Shown here one piece after another: positions 24,301 to 34,200 of a stretch of 64,000 nt of DNA; positions within the stretch are counted from its first letter, which is position 1; each line of letters opens with the position of its first letter. This DNA comes from Archilochus colubris (taxonomy: Eukaryota; Chordata; Aves; Apodiformes; Trochilidae). The notes below the pieces were generated by a model. The model saw only the letters and a program-made list of their open reading frames with translations, made no database searches and was not told the origin of the DNA. Location of the stretch: assembly GCA_023079485.1 (NCBI GenBank), contig CM041090.1, positions 2,771,180-2,835,179 on the forward strand. The letters are read 5' to 3'. A program made the translations under genes and the position numbers.

Positions 24301-25548
24301 CTTCTCACAACAGGGAATTCCATTTCCCAGCATTGGACTGAAGGATGATGAGAAGAACCTGGAAGAGTGCTACGTGTTTGATGGTACAGACACCCCAGGA
24401 GCTCCTGTGCTGCTTTATTTTCCATTAGTGAATGACACTTTCCAAAAATATGTAGAGCCTGGTAAGTTACAGTACCCAGATAATTCTGTTGATCAAATGA
24501 ACTTTCTCACAGCCTGGGTATTTTTCCCTCATCCCAGTACAAAAATCCTTTTTTTGCTTATTCCTAGAAGAGAACGTACTGCAAAATGCAATGACAAAAA
24601 CTGCAAAATCAGGTGGAATCCTGTGCATAATATTAGTTTGAGTCTTGGGGCAATTCAGTGAAAGAAGTGACATGTTCCTCAAGTAGCAGAATGGGAATTA
24701 ATTTCTCCTTGTGATCTCTAAAAGTTTATTTTAGAGTGTAGAACAAAGCATATTTTTCAGGTTATGTGTTTTTATGACAGTCAGATCAGGACAGAATTAG
24801 CTGTACAGTACAGCATGGTTCTATGAAGGGCCACTCTGCTTTCTATTTGGGCTATTTAATGTGCTGTTGGAAAATCAAAGCACTGGTAGGTAAAGTCATA
24901 CAGTTGCTGTGTCTTTGTGGGCTAGTATTTGAGATGCAGACTTTGAAATTATGTTTTCCAAGGCTACTCATATTCTACTTCCTTGTGTCCTTTATATTGC
25001 TCTATTCCTTTTACCTTTACTATTTTTACTTTTAACTTTACTTTTAGCTTTACATCTACTACCTTTACCTTTACTACTGAAGAACCAGCAAACTTGAGCA
25101 TCTGTAACCACACAAAGTGACATGCCAAGAGCAGGCCAGTAGAAGGTGCTGGTTGCAATGGAATGGAGGTTTAGTGACAGTTTTCCAAAATCCATTTTCC
25201 AGACTTTATAGCACTGCTCTTCATAGCAATTACATCTCTCTGAAATATTTTTGTCACGGTCTTTCAGAGTACTGTAATTCCCTGGGGCTGCACAAACATT
25301 GTTGGTTTTTTTTTTTTCCCCCCTTGACAGGCATGGCACGTAGTGCACATGAAATGGAGCAGGGCAAGGTTGATATCTCCGGTTTCTACTCCCCGTACTC
25401 AACGAAGGAAGTGTCACTGAAAGCTGAAGATTTCAACAAGCTCCTGAAGCTGACAAACTACAACATCATGAACAATGAGAACAAGATTCTCTACGCTTTG
25501 CGCACGGCTGTGGCACGGAAGAAGCAAGCTCTGAGCCAGCCAGCATGA
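6199..25548 (+). CDS. PLA2G4E: Gene A: cytosolic phospholipase A2 epsilon-like (18 exons visible, 5' end not found)
   Basis: Group IV cPLA2 protein. Family knowledge: the C2 domain binds membranes with calcium, and the Ser-Asp lipase domain transfers or hydrolyses phospholipid acyl chains; PLA2G4E makes N-acyl-phosphatidylethanolamine. Joined exons: 6199-6335, 8123-8254, 9319-9359, 10204-10246, 10795-10858, 12171-12331, 12542-12634, 13296-13333, 14028-14163, 16023-16159, 16853-17075, 18261-18375, 19878-20015, 20960-21067, 22203-22409, 22708-22874, 24278-24461, 25331-25548. All phases agree and no stop interrupts the 780 visible residues. C2 occupies about residues 1-90 and the lipase domain about 240-770. 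The nucleophile is Ser324 in GSSGT (codon 16146-16148), and the probable catalytic Asp is Asp613 in VDAAFF. The oxyanion motif reads GCGIR (residues 292-296) where the family has GGGxR. About 85 N-terminal residues are missing compared with the usual length near 870. It could be a lineage-specific paralogue rather than the strict PLA2G4E orthologue. Confidence 0.9.
6529..6657 (+). other. Exon-like GC-rich segment of unknown nature
   Basis: Inside intron 1 of gene A. A CCCCAAG is followed by a 39-codon open frame ([14 protein letters not shown]...GTGMT) ending in TGA at 6646-6648, and a GTAGGG donor-like site follows at 6658. A second exon-like 39 bp piece at 6915-6953 is flanked by CTTCAG and GTAAGC. 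Composition is much more GC-rich than its surroundings. I do not recognise the product; it may be a relic exon or chance. Confidence 0.25.
6979..7165 (+). mobile_element. CR1 LINE fragment (old)
   Basis: Contains GGTTGTCAGGCCCTGG, GGTGGTTGAATCACTGTCCC and GGTGCTAAGGGACCTGGGT, diagnostic of the CR1 3' region, ending in a diverged copy of the TTTTCCAACC tail. Plus orientation, no octamer left. Confidence 0.8.
7514..7940 (+). mobile_element. CR1 LINE 3' fragment
   Basis: Starts in the CR1 ORF2 C-terminal region (CTGAGAGAGTTGGGGGTGTT, GGCTGGAGAAGAGAAGGCTG) and runs to GGTCCCTTCCAACCCAGAT and a short diverged tail. Plus orientation, 5' truncated, with several indels. Confidence 0.9.
8123..8254 (+). 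CDS. PLA2G4E: Gene A, C2-domain exon 2
   Basis: 132 bp, phase 0 to 0, GATTCCAG and CAG|GTATGG. Encodes the calcium-binding loop [10 protein letters not shown], then [15 protein letters not shown]. The acidic residues expected for calcium coordination are present. Confidence 0.93.
9319..9359 (+). CDS. PLA2G4E: Gene A, linker exon 3
   Basis: 41 bp, acceptor TTCCACAG, donor GTGTGT. Encodes [12 protein letters not shown]. Same length as the gene B exon at 51302. Confidence 0.85.
10204..10246 (+). CDS. PLA2G4E: Gene A, linker exon 4
   Basis: 43 bp; with exon 3 it makes 28 codons. Encodes [13 protein letters not shown], a conserved PLA2G4E linker. Acceptor CTTTTAG, donor GTAATT. Confidence 0.87.
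10795..10858 (+). CDS. PLA2G4E: Gene A, exon 5
   Basis: 64 bp, acceptor TCTTACAG, donor CAG|GTGAGC. Encodes [16 protein letters not shown], ending in phase 1. Confidence 0.88.
12171..12331 (+). CDS. PLA2G4E: Gene A, exon 6
   Basis: 161 bp, one codon shorter than its gene B partner. Encodes [16 protein letters not shown] and [16 protein letters not shown]. Acceptor TGTTTCAG, donor AGG|GTATGT. Confidence 0.87.
12542..12634 (+). CDS. PLA2G4E: Gene A, exon 7
   Basis: 93 bp, phase 0 to 0. Encodes [20 protein letters not shown], matching the gene B exon at 53385 ([14 protein letters not shown]). Confidence 0.88.
13296..13333 (+). CDS. PLA2G4E: Gene A, exon 8
   Basis: 38 bp encoding [13 protein letters not shown]; the Trp codon is split with the next exon. 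Acceptor TTTTCAG, donor GTAAGT. Confidence 0.87.
14028..14163 (+). CDS. PLA2G4E: Gene A, exon 9 (start of lipase domain)
   Basis: 136 bp encoding [20 protein letters not shown] and the [16 protein letters not shown] helix. Donor GAG|GTGATG is weaker than consensus. Confidence 0.9.
14560..15940 (-). repeat. GC-rich repeated block, probable degenerate ERV-derived sequence
   Basis: Lies in the intron between gene A exons 9 and 10. Two related modules about 350 bp apart (15350-15590 and 15690-15925) share CAGCAGCTTCTCCCAGGAGC and CACCCCTGTGGCC. Between 15110 and 15290 is a short-period repeat around CCACATCTGCCC. On the minus strand both modules keep similar open frames (KLLEAP and KLLKAP, then PKAQQMWE and PKAKQIWE). 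The left part has ERV/LTR-like composition (CCACCGAAGGGCTCTTTAAT). Boundaries and family are unresolved. Confidence 0.45.
16023..16159 (+). CDS. PLA2G4E: Gene A, catalytic exon 10 (oxyanion hole and nucleophile Ser)
   Basis: 137 bp. Encodes [16 protein letters not shown] and [10 protein letters not shown]. The second Ser of GSSGT is the nucleophile by family alignment. The middle Gly of the oxyanion GGGxR motif is Cys (TGT at 16053-16055), while the Arg is kept. Acceptor follows a T-rich tract and GAACAG. Confidence 0.93.
16651..16838 (+). mobile_element. CR1 LINE 3' end abutting a splice acceptor
   Basis: From CTGGAACAGGCTGCCCAGGG to GGTTGGACTAGATGATCTTT and four tandem ATTCTATG-type octamers ending at 16838. 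Only 14 bases separate the tail from gene A exon 11. Confidence 0.95.
16853..17075 (+). CDS. PLA2G4E: Gene A, exon 11
   Basis: 223 bp. Encodes [20 protein letters not shown], then [17 protein letters not shown] and [13 protein letters not shown]. Acceptor TTTCTTGTCTGCAG sits directly after a CR1 tail; donor GGG|GTAATG. Confidence 0.93.
18261..18375 (+). CDS. PLA2G4E: Gene A, exon 12
   Basis: 115 bp encoding HRLSDQR and [15 protein letters not shown], a strongly conserved cPLA2 segment. Acceptor ATATCCAG, donor GAG|GTAATG. Confidence 0.93.
18782..19697. repeat. (GGAAA)n microsatellite, about 0.9 kb
   Basis: The + strand is purely A and G for about 915 bp in the intron between gene A exons 12 and 13. 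It opens with GGAAAA hexamers, then long pure GGAAA runs (about 18830-18928, 18930-19020, 19321-19510, 19590-19697) and a degenerate middle. The 314-codon Lys/Glu/Gly open frame across it is an artefact of the repeat. Confidence 0.98.
19878..20015 (+). CDS. PLA2G4E: Gene A, exon 13
   Basis: 138 bp encoding [19 protein letters not shown], then [20 protein letters not shown]. Nearly identical to the gene B exon at 59376. Confidence 0.95.
20182..20430 (-). mobile_element. CR1 LINE 3' fragment
   Basis: Starts TCATAGAATCATAGACTGGC and runs through the reversed CR1 signatures GGCCTTGAACACTTC and GGGCAACTTGTTCCACTG. Different subfamily from the copies in gene B. Confidence 0.9.
20960..21067 (+). 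CDS. PLA2G4E: Gene A, exon 14
   Basis: 108 bp encoding [18 protein letters not shown] and [15 protein letters not shown], with a normal GTAAAT donor. Serves as reference for the altered gene B exon 15. Confidence 0.93.
22203..22409 (+). CDS. PLA2G4E: Gene A, exon 15
   Basis: 207 bp encoding [20 protein letters not shown], then [20 protein letters not shown]. Acceptor AATTCAG, donor AAG|GTGTGG. Confidence 0.92.
22708..22874 (+). CDS. PLA2G4E: Gene A, exon 16 (probable catalytic Asp)
   Basis: 167 bp encoding [17 protein letters not shown], then [20 protein letters not shown]. The Asp of VDA aligns with the catalytic-dyad Asp of cPLA2 enzymes. Confidence 0.93.
24278..24461 (+). CDS. PLA2G4E: Gene A, exon 17
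   Basis: 184 bp encoding [19 protein letters not shown] and the [11 protein letters not shown] segment. Acceptor CATCACCAG, donor CTG|GTAAGT. Confidence 0.92.
25331..25548 (+). CDS. PLA2G4E: Gene A, last exon 18 with stop
   Basis: 218 bp including TGA at 25546-25548. Encodes [20 protein letters not shown] and [19 protein letters not shown]. Acceptor TTGACAG after a T/C tract. Confidence 0.95.
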
Positions 25549-26890
25549 GCACATTGCTGTGCTTAAACAGCATTTTATTCTCCCTCATCAACTATTTACC
25601 ACAACAGCACATACGTGATATTCTTGGCAGATGCTCTCTCTTTCTAGCTCAGTAGCCCTCTCAAAAAAGACAATTTGAAGTATTTGTTTTGGAGCCATGT
25701 GGTTTGTTTTACTAAGCAGTAGCTGGTTTTTTGACTCAGAGTTGTGATATCCAGCACAGTAATCTGTGTTGTTAACACAATCTCAATGGGAGCTCAAGAG
25801 GTGAAGATTCAGCTTTGTGTGATGGGGTAGCAGTTTTAGCTCTAGGTCCCTGCAATCTCTTATTGTTTTGGTAGCTAGTCACTAGTATTTTTCATCTGCA
25901 AAATGGAATATTTTTTCAGGACCATCAGTAGCAAATCCATAAAGCTTTCTTCTGACACAGGTAGTGACCGAGTAGTAGTAGCAATTTAAACAATTTACTT
26001 TGTTTTACTACCTTCAATTAAATGATATTTTGCCTTTTAAGAATTTTGTTTCCCAGGTGTTTGTTTTGGTTTTTTTTTTTGGTCATGAACTGTGGTGAAA
26101 TATATATATTTTACAAAAGATAATTAGTTTTTGTTGGATATGCTTGAGTAGCCTTTTAGGTCTTTGATAACATCTATTCTTATCAATTAAATCAGACATG
26201 AATTTGTTATGAAGTACCATTGCTCTTCTCTACTGTGTTACCTCTCAGATCATGTGTGTGCACTGCACTTGTCTCCCTAAAGTGCCGTTTAATTCAGCAT
26301 CATCTCAAGCTTGTTTAATGTAGTGAATTAAAATATTACTGAAAAAGAAAGCATGTGAAGGGGACTGCAAGATATCAGGTAAGTGCCCACACGGAATCAT
26401 ACCAGAGAAGTGGGATAAGATACCAATGTCCTATTTGCATCACAGTTGTTAAAAAAACAGGACATGAAAAATACAGCTGCTAGGTATGGGAGTATAAATT
26501 AAGATTGTATGATTGCCATAGTCCAACCAGTAATTTGAAAAGTGCATTGAAGTGCAGTAGCTGAGGTGGAAAAGCTCATTTATACACGCATAGCATAGGA
26601 AAGTAACAGCTCTCAAACACCAGTGCAGTTGCCAAACAACAGAAGGAGAAAAGCCCACCCTGGGAATGCACTAAATGATGCATGCACACAGCTGATAAAG
26701 GACTTAATGACAAATATATTAACAAAAAGAAGCACTTCTCTTCAAGCTGTACAGGAGAGAGGTTTGTAATGCAAGAAACAATTGAGTATAATTTCCAAGA
26801 AGCAAGAGTCTTGTCCACCAAAGCAGGGAACTTGATCAACCATCATACCTAAATGTGGGTATATAGCAAAATAAATATCTTGTATTTCTT
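25549..26890 (+). other. Gene A 3' UTR (extent uncertain)
   Basis: AT-rich non-coding sequence after the stop. Candidate polyadenylation hexamers are ATTAAA at 26017-26022 and AATAAA at 26870-26875. Which is used cannot be read from the sequence. Confidence 0.4.
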
Positions 26891-29800
26891 CCTCTTCAGC
26901 TAATGAGACATTTCATAAGTAAATCCATACTGTAAATCCATAAGTAAATCCATAATGCCCCTCTGGAAAGTTTTACTGATGTTATAAAAAAGATATTTAA
27001 AAAAAATTAAAAAAAAATGACTGAGGGAGGTGTTTTGAGGAAAAAGGAACCTACTCAAACACACTAAAAGCCAAGAAAGGTGCAGCAGAGCAGGGAGACG
27101 TATGTAATTTCTGTTTCTAGTGTCAGTCCTTCCACATAGGCAAGTTACCACAGAAAGACAAGTTTCTTTCCTACAACCTGAGCTGGTTATGAAGTTGGGT
27201 TTTGCTGTCTTTTTGGTCACAGTGCCAGAGAAATATTCTGAAGGAAAGGCAGGCACTGGCACCTGTTGAGTTTGTCAAAGGCCAGCTAGGATGTTCCTCA
27301 CCTCATTGTGTAGCCTGGTATAAAAGAGGTAGCCAAGAGCTCTAGAGGAGTCTTTTGTATGGAAGGTGCATACAAAATTTCAACCTTATATTCTGAAATC
27401 CTGTTCACTGTTTTATCTGAGAAGCCAGTGATTGCCTCAAAATATTAAGGTACCTGAACTGTCAAAATGGTGACAGAATCCCTAATGCCTGGCAGAGAGG
27501 GTGTCATTATATTTGTCCAAGGCCTCCTGTGTGCAAAGACCTGACTATTGCATCACCTTCTCAAAGTCTTTGGGCTCCTGAGTCTGAGGTGTGTTGCTTT
27601 TCACTTTTTAGCTCTTGGCCCTTGTTTGTGGTTTTTAGGTCAGGATTGGGAACTCTGCTTGATTTTGCCTGTAGACTTTTTGATGGTAAATTGTCTACAC
27701 CTGATCCTGGTTTTACCAACCTCAGGATGCTCAGAAGACAAATATTCCTGAGACAACGAAACCACTTCTCCCAAAATCCCTCCATCAGCCTGCTCCACCT
27801 TCCATATGCCCCTTGTCAAAGTTTGTGAGGCACCCTGATATCCCAGCTAATCTGAACTGAAACAGAAACAGTAGTTTCCCAGACATTGGCACTGAGTTTT
27901 GGGGTAGTGGTTCCTTCATTTGCTGTACATTCACACTTGATGTCTTGTCCCAGATGCCTGTGCAGAGACAGCTTGGCAGCCAGTGTCTGGGATGGAGCTC
28001 CCTGCAGCTCCATAACTCTGTACCACTCACTGCAGAGGGAATCCCTGCAGCCTGCACCCCTTGGGCAGGAGGGGCAGTAGATACCTAGAGATTGCTCCCC
28101 TGTTTTTTTTCTTTGAGTTATTCAACAAGCATTTTTTTCACAGCTATTCTGGCATCAGCCAGTCGTTCCCTGCCTGCTTTTCTATCTCAGAGGAACACTA
28201 CTCAGGGCTTTCTGGAGTTGCATTTTGTTGACGTTTGCAGTTTTAGTTGTGGGGTTTTTGGTGGTGGGTTTTTTTTTTTTTGTTTGGTTTGGTTTTTTCT
28301 GATTTTTGTTTGGTTTTTTGGTGGTTTTTTGTTTTTGTTTTTTCTTTACCTGTGAACTGACATCATTCTTCATAGTCTTGGTGCTACCATAGCCCTTCAT
28401 CCCCAAGCCAGACTTTTCCAGGGAATGGCTCAGGAAAAACAGTTCAGCTGCTGCAGAAGCTAAAATCCAATTCAGGTTCATCTACTTTCTGATCAGTTTT
28501 TCTCAGTTTTGGCATAAATAACTATCAGTTATTTGTCTGATGGAAAGTTTGCTTTGGCAGACACAATGGGAATGTTATCTTCTGTTTTTTCCTACCTCTT
28601 TCATTGGAGGTGAGGGGTATTTTGTCCACACTACTTTTGGTTGTTTATTGGGGTGCTGTGTGTTTTCCTCCAGCCTCCATGGAGCTGCTGTTACGTTCTC
28701 TGATCCGTGCATTGCTTTGGCTGCCAGGTCATAGGTATCCATGCACAAGAACTGTGTGTCATTGATCCCTTATCTTGAACTTGATAATAACTCTTGGCAT
28801 CTTTGTGTGTAGAGCCTTACCCCAGCACACACCTCTGGTGTTGGCAAATTCCCTCCCCTTCTCTCTCTTCATGCTTTCCCTTTCAGGCAAGGAGGAAGGT
28901 GGGGCATGGGTAAGCCACTTGCTCCTCAGCAGGTCCCTCCTTAAAGTTTGCAGAGGTGCTTCGTGAGTCAGTAGCAGCTTTTGCCTCTAACACTGAAGTG
29001 CCATTCACACCATCCGACTTGTATGCAGCTGGAAGCAGGATGGGCTCATACTGGAGTTCTCAGGAGGTAAGGTTGTGACAATTCAGGCCATAATTCATCA
29101 GGAGATGAAGATGACTGAGGTAGGTTTCTCACTGGGATTCTGGTGCCTGGAAAAGGACTTGGGAGCTGCTAGTCCAAATTTCTGTGAGCATTTGCTTGCT
29201 TATGCCAGAAGGGCTGAGAGCTTTGCTGATATATCCTGGGGAGGCAGTGGAGGGAGGTTCAGCCACAGTGCATGATCCACACAGAAGGTGGGGAACAGTC
29301 TGAGGTGTCTCACAGGAGCTTGCTGTGGGCTTGGGGATGAATCTGTGGTTTAATGAAAGCATTAGATAAAGCTGGGCTCTTCCACAGTGCAGAATCCAGG
29401 ACACTGACTAAAAATAGTGATTAATGATGCACACAAAGATGGTCCTAGTTTGATGTTTGTGCGTGACTGACACCCAAGAAAATCTTGATCTGTCTTTGTC
29501 CGTAGTATCTGAGACTAATTTTTCTTCCTGTTACTTTTTTTGTGGATCGTAACATGCAGGGAAAGCCCTAAAACTTCTTGTTGGGCTCCAGAGTGTCAAC
29601 ATACTCTGTTCTCTGCTCTGAATTTAACCTTTTGCTTGAGCATAAACAAGTTATTTAATCATTCTGTGCCCTACTTTCCCTCTGTAAAACTGAGATTATA
29701 GAGCCTCTCTCTATAACATGGATGTATGTACCTCAAAGGTAGGATCCCCATGGCTTAACAAATAAAAAGCATAAATGTCTAAGAAAACTGTTTAAAGAAA

Positions 29801-31194
29801 GACTAAGAATCTACAGGTTTATCCTTTTGAAAGGAAGGGAGAGTAATGAACACATTCTGGCAATAGGCTCTGTGTGGAAAGTATGGAGCAAGGAATGGGA
29901 TTGTCCTCTGTGCTCTCCTCCTGCCCTAAACCACTGGAACAGCCTCATGAGGAACAGTAAAAGTTGAGGCTTTTGTGTGTGTTGGAAAGAGCTGGGGAGT
30001 GTGGACAGAAGAATTATTCTGTCTAGAACCTGAATCCAAGTAGAAGACATTAAAACAGGCTCTTCTGTTTTGGAGTGAGATGTAAAATATCGACCAAGGT
30101 CACCTTACTATGATTGAAGAGTGGTAAGGGAGTTTCTACACAACTTCTCAGCTGGGTCATTTCCTAACTGGAAAAGGAAGAGGAGAGACATAATCCAGCT
30201 GAAGGGATTTAACCTAGTCATTTTGCTAACAGAAACTGAGAGAGGGATTGAGTAATGACTTCAGTGAAGCAATAGCTAAAGGTTCAGGTAGTAAAAACCT
30301 GCAAGAACTAATAAATTTTTTTAGCTTGCCTTTTTTTGTCTTCTGCGCTTGGCATTTTTCCTTTTTGCCATTATTCAGCACCTGGATGAGGTGGGGAAGG
30401 TTCTTTAACATCTCTTCCCAAGGTGTAGTTCCTGCTGCATTTGTGCTGGTGGCATCTCTGTCACTGGGCAGTCCCGTTCTCTTCTGGGATCGTGGTGCTT
30501 TTCCACACAGGTCTGCAGCACTGTGATTACAGGATTTACCATAGATTAATTCTGTTTTATAGCAGCTCCTCAGATCTTCTCACTCTCCTCTTCCTGACCA
30601 CAATAGATAAACACCTCATAATCCTTCATGTATTTGCTCTTCACCATTTCTGGGAAAAGTCCTGATAAAGATTTTAAATGGAAAGTTTGAATTTTTATTA
30701 AACAGAAATAACTGTTTAATGAAACATCTGCCTTCTGTGTGAAAATTCACTGTTCAAGAGAGCTAAACTTATTTTCTCTCTGTCTACAGACGTTCATGGG
30801 AGGTGCTTCTCAGCCTAGCTCCATCTTTGCTAGCTTATTTTTCCAGTTTAATTGTTATTAATATTTCTTTTACATTAAAACATTCTGTCATGGAATGCAA
30901 GCATTAATTGTATTTAAAACCATTTTACTATTGTTATCCATTTTACTGCTATTTATTCCATCAATGCCATATATACACTGAGAAATATTTCATCTTTTTC
31001 TTAATTTGTTTGTTTTTTTTTTAAATCTGCATGGTAATGATTTTAATTTCCAAAGCAGAGCAAGTAGTTTATCACCCAATTCTTTTGCTGCACAGCTTTG
31101 AAAATTGCAACATGCAGTTATGGGAGGGCATGTTTTTTTTTATGAAGCATAAGCAATTTAAAATTCATGTTGGTAATAACTTCTTTTTCTGCAG
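26891..31194. other. Spacer between gene A and gene B, no gene recognised
   Basis: Short open frames on both strands without family motifs. A T/G-rich low-complexity run lies at about 28260-28350. The first coding exon and promoter of gene B may lie here; I could not identify either. Confidence 0.4.
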
Positions 31195-31267
31195 AATGAA
31201 GAATGCCCATGCTGCTCTCTCTCTGTGAAAATCGTAAGAATGAGAAATCTGAGAAAGGCAGATTTAT
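31195..31267 (+). CDS. PLA2G4E: Gene B, first visible C2 exon
   Basis: 73 bp, acceptor TTTTTCTGCAG, donor GTGAGT. Encodes [20 protein letters not shown] and KADL, the first C2 strand and calcium loop 1. Ends in phase 1, matching the next exon 15.8 kb downstream. No equivalent was found for gene A. Confidence 0.85.
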
Positions 31268-34200
31268 GTGAGTATCAGAGATTTCTTTCCAGTTCCCAGT
31301 AACTCAGTTCTGAAAGCAGAGAATATAAGCAAGAACTGTAAATTATGTCTGTGTATGAAGTGTCACCATGGTTTCAAATATTGATGCATATTGGACTATT
31401 CTTAGAATACACTTTTGCATAAACAACATCTTTCTGTTTATAAAACTCTTCCTATTAGTATAAATATCAAAGGTCTCCTGTGGGGTACTGCAAAGTATCT
31501 TAACTGCTCACAAGCTTCAGAGAGAGTTTTGCTGAACAAATTCAGCTGTTAATTCTCAGATGCAGTTTTGGATGCACTGAGGTAGAGTCTGCACATCTGT
31601 TTCTGGACAAAAAATGCCAGTACTGATGCTGAGTGCCTGCCAGAGCCTGTGGGGTAATGTGGAAACTTTGATCACACCTTCTAGATGTGGCTTCTGTCTT
31701 ACAGTCAGCAGAAATACATGCAGATCATATCATAGAATCATAGAATTGGCTGGGTTGGAAGGGACCTCAGAGATCATCGAGTCCAACCCTTGATCCACTC
31801 CCGCTGCAGTTCCCAGCCCATGGCACTGAGTGCCACATCCAGGCTCTTTTGAAATAACTCCAGACACGGAGAATCCACTACTTCCCTGGGCAGCCCATTC
31901 CAATGGCTGATCACCCTCTCCAGAAAGAAATTCTTTCTAATATCTAACTTAAATTTCCCCTGGCACAACTTGAGACCCTGCCCTCTTGTCTTGTTGAAAG
32001 TCGTCTGGCAAAAGAGCCCAACGTCCACTCGGTTACAACCTCCTTTCAGGTAGTTGTAGACAGATATATCTGGATTCCTATTAACATAAAAAAAATAAAA
32101 TAAAAAGAGATTTTACATCTTATTATCAATCAACATTTTTTTGTCTGTCAAATGTTTTCTGAAATGTATTAGAACACCAGATTTTCAAGGAAAAACTATT
32201 ACCATTGAAATGCTCCATTGGTTGAATGGCTGGAAGTGGAAGTAAAGGGAAAATAAGCTCATCAGTACCTCAGGCAGGAGAAAGTGAGCTGAAGGGCGAC
32301 CAAAATATCTGCCTCAGAGAGAAAGAATAAGGCAGAAACAGAATGTAAAGGAAGTAAATAGGAACCTTTGCATCTTAAGTAAGACTAAATGAACTTAGGA
32401 AGAGGAGATTACTGTTCAGTTCTCGTTTTTCTGCTGTGGAGCCCAGCATAGGATATTGCCTTTCTTGAAAACAGCACATCTTGCACAGCTTCAGTTTCCT
32501 CTTTGTTCAGCTCAGTTTCCCTTTGTCTTTTTGATCTCAGCTGAGCTCTTTTCTGGCATAAATGACACCAGCTTAAAGCAATGCTGAATCTTACCTGACA
32601 GCCAATAACATCAAGATAACCACCCACAGAGTTGATAACCAAACGTCTGTTTCTGTCCTTTAAATCAGTGATTCTTTTTTTCCATTTCTCAGGATTTTAT
32701 AACAACTGGAAATCACAGCCTTTTCATTCCTTAGGCCCAGAGAACTCCCAGAAATTCATAACTATTTACATTAGCTCTTTATCTTTTATTAGTCTTCATC
32801 CTGTGGATTCATTTTGAGCTGATTATTGACTGCCTGAGCGCAGGACTGGAGCTGGATCAGTGGAGATTTGTTTCCCAAGCCAGATGGCTTTGCTAGCAAG
32901 AGCCAGAAGAAGCAGTGCTACGTGCAAGGGTCTGAAAGGAGCAGCTTTGTCCATTCCTCATCTTACTTCTCTGTCTTTATTGTGCAACAGGGCACCACAT
33001 TTTTATTTTCCATCTGAGAATCAGAGCAAGCGACCTGTGGCACGGCAGATGGGCAGTGAGGTTTTATCTGCACAGTCCCTGTATTCTCTCTCAGAGCACT
33101 TAATTTAGTTAATGGAGCCATGCCAAGTGGTGTGATACACACCAAAAGAAGTGAGACTTCATTAAAAAGCATCAAACTGAATTAGAAAAACAGTGTGAGA
33201 GTGTAGTAGGAACCTTCAGGAGATGACCCTTCTATTTTTGACAAAATGTTATGCAGAGAGGTTTTAACACCTGAACAGTGAGAGGAGTCTAAAGAGGAAG
33301 AGATCCAAAGGCACCTGTTCAAAAACTCTGTCATTGAGGAGAGAGGTTTTGACATTTATATCAAAGTTCACTGTGTAGTCTGTACCAAGTTCAGAGTGAT
33401 TTAGGGTGAAACGCATTTATGGGTAGTGAGACAGCTGGAGACTTGGCTGCTTTGGCAGGGGGGTTGGACTCAATGCTCTTCCAATCCCTAACATTCTGTG
33501 ATTCTGTGATAGTACTTGCTACTTGAACGTAGCAAAAATAATTTAAGAAGAAAGTAGAGATAATTATTTAGGCCTAGGTATCTGTATTTCTGTAGATATT
33601 TGCTTTTCCAGGATAAGTCTTGCCTCAGAACTGATTTAATTTTTTTCTATTTTTGTGGGGATGTATTTTTCATGTAATTACTGTATTTATACAAATATTT
33701 GTAAATATTTAAAATGTATTAGGCTCAAAATATATTTTTATTTTCCAGTCACATTTGTTTCAGTTGCTATTTCTGTACCTTTCAGCTGTTAAGAGAGACA
33801 GAGATGAGAACAAGGAGGTGAAAGATGGCACAGAAATAATTCAAACTGCAAGAGCCAGCTGTGTTGTTTTGGTGGAGTAAAATTGGATCATTTTTCTTCA
33901 ACTCTGGCACTGCACAGCTAAAATGTTCTCCTGGTGCAAAGGGACTGCTACCCACAGTGTCCATGCCTCCTTAGATCTTGCACAGGTCATGTAATATATG
34001 ACTCAGTTTCTTATTATAGGATAGCTCTGGTAATCATCTATAAGCATCATCTCCTGACCTTTCTCCTTTGTATTAGGCAAAGGGTTGTATTTAAACATGG
34101 TGTGAGCATAATAAGAAGAATCAGACTGCTAATGTTTGTTGAAATCTGATAGGAATAAGGCTTACTCATGAAGCAGAATATTTTGTTCCTACATTGTATA